This document shows, piece after piece, positions 7,100 through 8,659 of a DNA stretch of 8,659 nt. Within the stretch, counting starts at the first letter, position 1. Each line of letters begins with the position of its first letter. A model generated the notes under the pieces. That model saw nothing but the letters and a program-made list of their open reading frames with translations. It did not search any database and had not been told where the DNA came from. The stretch is from CAZRZN01 sp964604565. Its GTDB lineage: Bacteria > Pseudomonadota > Alphaproteobacteria > Rhodobacterales > Rhodobacteraceae. The stretch is from the NCBI GenBank assembly GCA_964604565.1, contig CAZRZN010000191.1, forward strand, positions 1 through 8,659. The letters are read 5' to 3'. Made by a program: the position numbers and the translations under genes.

Positions 7100-8320
7100 G
7101 TGATTTTCTATCGTGTTCTGATCAGCCTCTTCGCCACGGCCACGCTCTTGCGTGCCCTCCGTAAAGGCGGTCTTCAGGCTTTGCGCGCGCGACTGTCGCC
7201 GGGCGAAGCGCCGGGCGGACCGCATGTCTGGCTGCATGGCGCTTCGAATGGCGAACTGGCCTCGATCAAACCAGTGCTTGAAAAGCTCATCCCATTGCGG
7301 CCCCGCCTCCGCTGGCTGATCACCGCCAATACGCCCAGCGGTGTCCGGCTAGCCGAAAACTGGCACTTGCAAGGCGTCACCGTCCGCCTCGCACCGGTCG
7401 ATCTGCATCTTCCGACCCGCCGCATCATGCAGGAGTGGCAGGTCTGCGCGCATGTCGCATTGGAGGCAGAGATCTGGCCAAATCGGTTTCTCACCTGCCC
7501 CGGTCCCATCATCCTTGCAGGAGCGCGCATGAGCGCGGGAACCGCAGGCACATGGGCGCGCTTTCCCCGTCTCGCCAGACGGCTTCTGGGCCGCGTGCGA
7601 TTTGCCTCCGCTCAGGACACAGCTTCGGCAGAGCGTTTGCTGGCCCTCGGCCTGTCGCCAGCTGCCACGGGGCCTGTCATGGACCTGAAAGCCTTTTACG
7701 ACGCGGCCCTGCCCACCGCAGATCCTGACGTCGACCAGACCTTTCAACGCGACAGGACTTGGCTTGCCGCCTCAACCCATGAAGGGGAGGAGGAGGTTGT
7801 GCTCACGGCCCATGCCATGCTGCGACGGGTCGATCCCGGCCTGCGCCTGATCATCGCCCCACGGCACCCGCAACGGGCCGATGACATCATCGAGGAGATC
7901 CGCCGCCAAGGGCTGTCATATGCCCGTCGCAGCAGCGGCGCGGCTCCCGGAAACGTCGATGTCTACCTGGCGGACACTCTGGGCGAAATGCCACGATGGT
8001 ATGCGTGCTCTGGCCGCGTCTTTATCGGTGGCACACTCCGTGACCGGGGCGGACACACACCCTATGAACCGGCAGCCTTTGGGGCGGCCCTGATCCACGG
8101 GCCGGACACGCGAAACTTCGCTGCGGCCTTCGCACGCCTCACCCAGACGGACGCCGCCAGCCAGATCCGGGACGCCAACAGCCTTGCCGAAGCCTTGCGT
8201 GGCCTCACCACGGCCGATGCACAGATCGCCGCCGGGGTCGCGGCCCAAGCCGCGCTGCGGCAAGAAGCGGACCTTCAGGACCTCGTGACACCCATTCTTC
8301 GCCTTCTGCCCGAGCCTTAA
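7100..8320 (+). CDS. WaaA/KdtA-like 3-deoxy-D-manno-octulosonic acid (Kdo) transferase
   Basis: This 406-residue, two-domain GT-B glycosyltransferase is of the length expected for Kdo transferases. These add Kdo from CMP-Kdo to a lipid A precursor at the inner face of the cytoplasmic membrane. An N-terminal hydrophobic stretch (about 2-20) fits a membrane anchor. The acceptor-domain motif VWLHGASNGELAS (43-55) contains Glu52 at the position of the catalytic base. Further motifs are LEAEIWPNRF (121-130), STHEGEEE (225-232), IAPRHPQR (252-259) and the CMP-Kdo-binding block GGTLRDRGGHTPYEPAA (310-326) followed by GPDTRNF. The usual TGNLK segment appears as TGPVMDLK. The start is the GTG at 7100, preceded only by a weak GGGA; no nearby ATG is in frame. 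Whether it is the main WaaA or a second paralogue is unclear, since no other lipid A genes are in view, so the symbol is left blank. Confidence 0.87.
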   Translation: MIFYRVLISLFATATLLRALRKGGLQALRARLSPGEAPGGPHVWLHGASNGELASIKPVLEKLIPLRPRLRWLITANTPSGVRLAENWHLQGVTVRLAPVDLHLPTRRIMQEWQVCAHVALEAEIWPNRFLTCPGPIILAGARMSAGTAGTWARFPRLARRLLGRVRFASAQDTASAERLLALGLSPAATGPVMDLKAFYDAALPTADPDVDQTFQRDRTWLAASTHEGEEEVVLTAHAMLRRVDPGLRLIIAPRHPQRADDIIEEIRRQGLSYARRSSGAAPGNVDVYLADTLGEMPRWYACSGRVFIGGTLRDRGGHTPYEPAAFGAALIHGPDTRNFAAAFARLTQTDAASQIRDANSLAEALRGLTTADAQIAAGVAAQAALRQEADLQDLVTPILRLLPEP

Positions 8321-8326
8321 GCAAAC

Positions 8327-8354
8327 TTGAACGCGGGAAAGATACCCTTATATT
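8327..8354 (+). promoter_or_regulatory. Candidate sigma70 promoter for the DUF1178 gene
   Basis: TTGAAC (8327-8332) and TATATT (8349-8354) are separated by 16 bp, and lie between the transferase stop (8320) and the ATG at 8383. The -10 matches 5 of 6 consensus bases and the -35 matches 4 of 6. Position and spacing suit a promoter giving a short leader, but co-transcription with the upstream gene is also possible. Confidence 0.5.
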
Positions 8355-8382
8355 GCGGTTTGTCATCTAACGGAGCGCGAGG

Positions 8383-8659
8383 ATGATCCACTACAGCCTT
8401 AAATGTCCCGATGGACACCAGTTCGACAGCTGGTTTCAATCGGCAGCGGCTTTCGACAAGCTTCAGGCCTCGGGCCACGTCGCCTGTGCGGTCTGCGGCT
8501 CAGGGAGCGTTGAAAAGGCTTTGATGGCCCCGCGAGTCGGCAGCGGCGAAAGCGCGCCGCCCGCAACGGCCGAAACACCCTCGCGCGACACACCCAAACC
8601 GGCGGCGGAACAGGCGCTGGCCGCATTCCGCGCGCATGTTGCAAATACCTCCGACTATG
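8383..8659 (+). CDS. DUF1178 family protein, N-terminal 92 residues (3' truncated by window)
   Basis: The frame is open from ATG 8383 to the window end with no stop, giving 92 residues of a protein whose family is usually about 140-160 residues long. It opens MIHYSLKCPDGHQFDSWFQS and has CAVCGS at 35-40, followed by VEKALMAPRV (43-52), a layout I recognise from DUF1178 proteins of Alphaproteobacteria. Cys8, His12, Cys35 and Cys38 could make a zinc-ribbon site. A polar, Pro/Ala-rich stretch (about 53-75) follows before a second conserved part begins. GGAG at 8372-8375 lies 7 nt upstream of the ATG. Function is unknown. The gene follows the Kdo transferase gene by 62 nt on the same strand. Confidence 0.88.
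   Translation, partial: MIHYSLKCPDGHQFDSWFQSAAAFDKLQASGHVACAVCGSGSVEKALMAPRVGSGESAPPATAETPSRDTPKPAAEQALAAFRAHVANTSDY

Overview
The window is GC-rich, with strong G/C preference at third codon positions. Its gene families point to an alphaproteobacterium, most likely a Rhodobacterales (roseobacter-type) organism. The pointers are a WaaA-like Kdo transferase with the GASNGE form of the acceptor-site motif, a DUF1178 zinc-ribbon protein directly behind it, and an intergenic GCCTCCGGCGGGAGTATTTTT-type sequence that I recall as common in that order. This placement is inference from family resemblance; no search was run.

Layout. Positions 1-581 hold the C-terminal part of an M24-fold metallopeptidase-like protein with one metal ligand replaced by Cys. 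Positions 582-673 are a short intergenic stretch with two potential hairpins. Positions 674-6380 are one tightly packed, same-strand cluster: E1 alpha and E1 beta of a thiamine-diphosphate 2-oxoacid/acetoin-type dehydrogenase; a protein with two lipoyl domains, a peripheral-subunit-binding domain (PSBD) and what looks like a dead, shortened acyltransferase domain; an NAD(P)-dependent aldehyde dehydrogenase resembling succinate-semialdehyde dehydrogenases; and a lipoyl-less E2 made of a PSBD and an AceF-type catalytic domain. The cluster ends in a convincing intrinsic terminator (6413-6450). Positions 6454-7099 are an A/T-richer stretch with no convincing gene. Positions 7100-8320 encode a WaaA/KdtA-like transferase, and 8383 to the window end encode the first 92 residues of a DUF1178 protein behind its own candidate sigma70 promoter.

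How the genes may work together. E1 alpha/beta would decarboxylate or cleave a 2-oxoacid or acyloin on ThDP and pass the acyl group to lipoyl arms. Those arms sit on one polypeptide, while the catalytic core that transfers the acyl group to CoA sits on another, separated by the aldehyde dehydrogenase gene. E1 alpha carries the THRGHGH and ENNGY signatures of acetoin-dehydrogenase-type enzymes rather than those of housekeeping pyruvate dehydrogenase. An acyloin-like substrate giving an acyl-CoA plus an aldehyde, the latter oxidised by the ALDH, is therefore an attractive but unproven reading. No E3 (dihydrolipoamide dehydrogenase) gene is in the window, so E3 must come from elsewhere. The split E2, with an E3BP/protein X-like partner, is the most notable feature.
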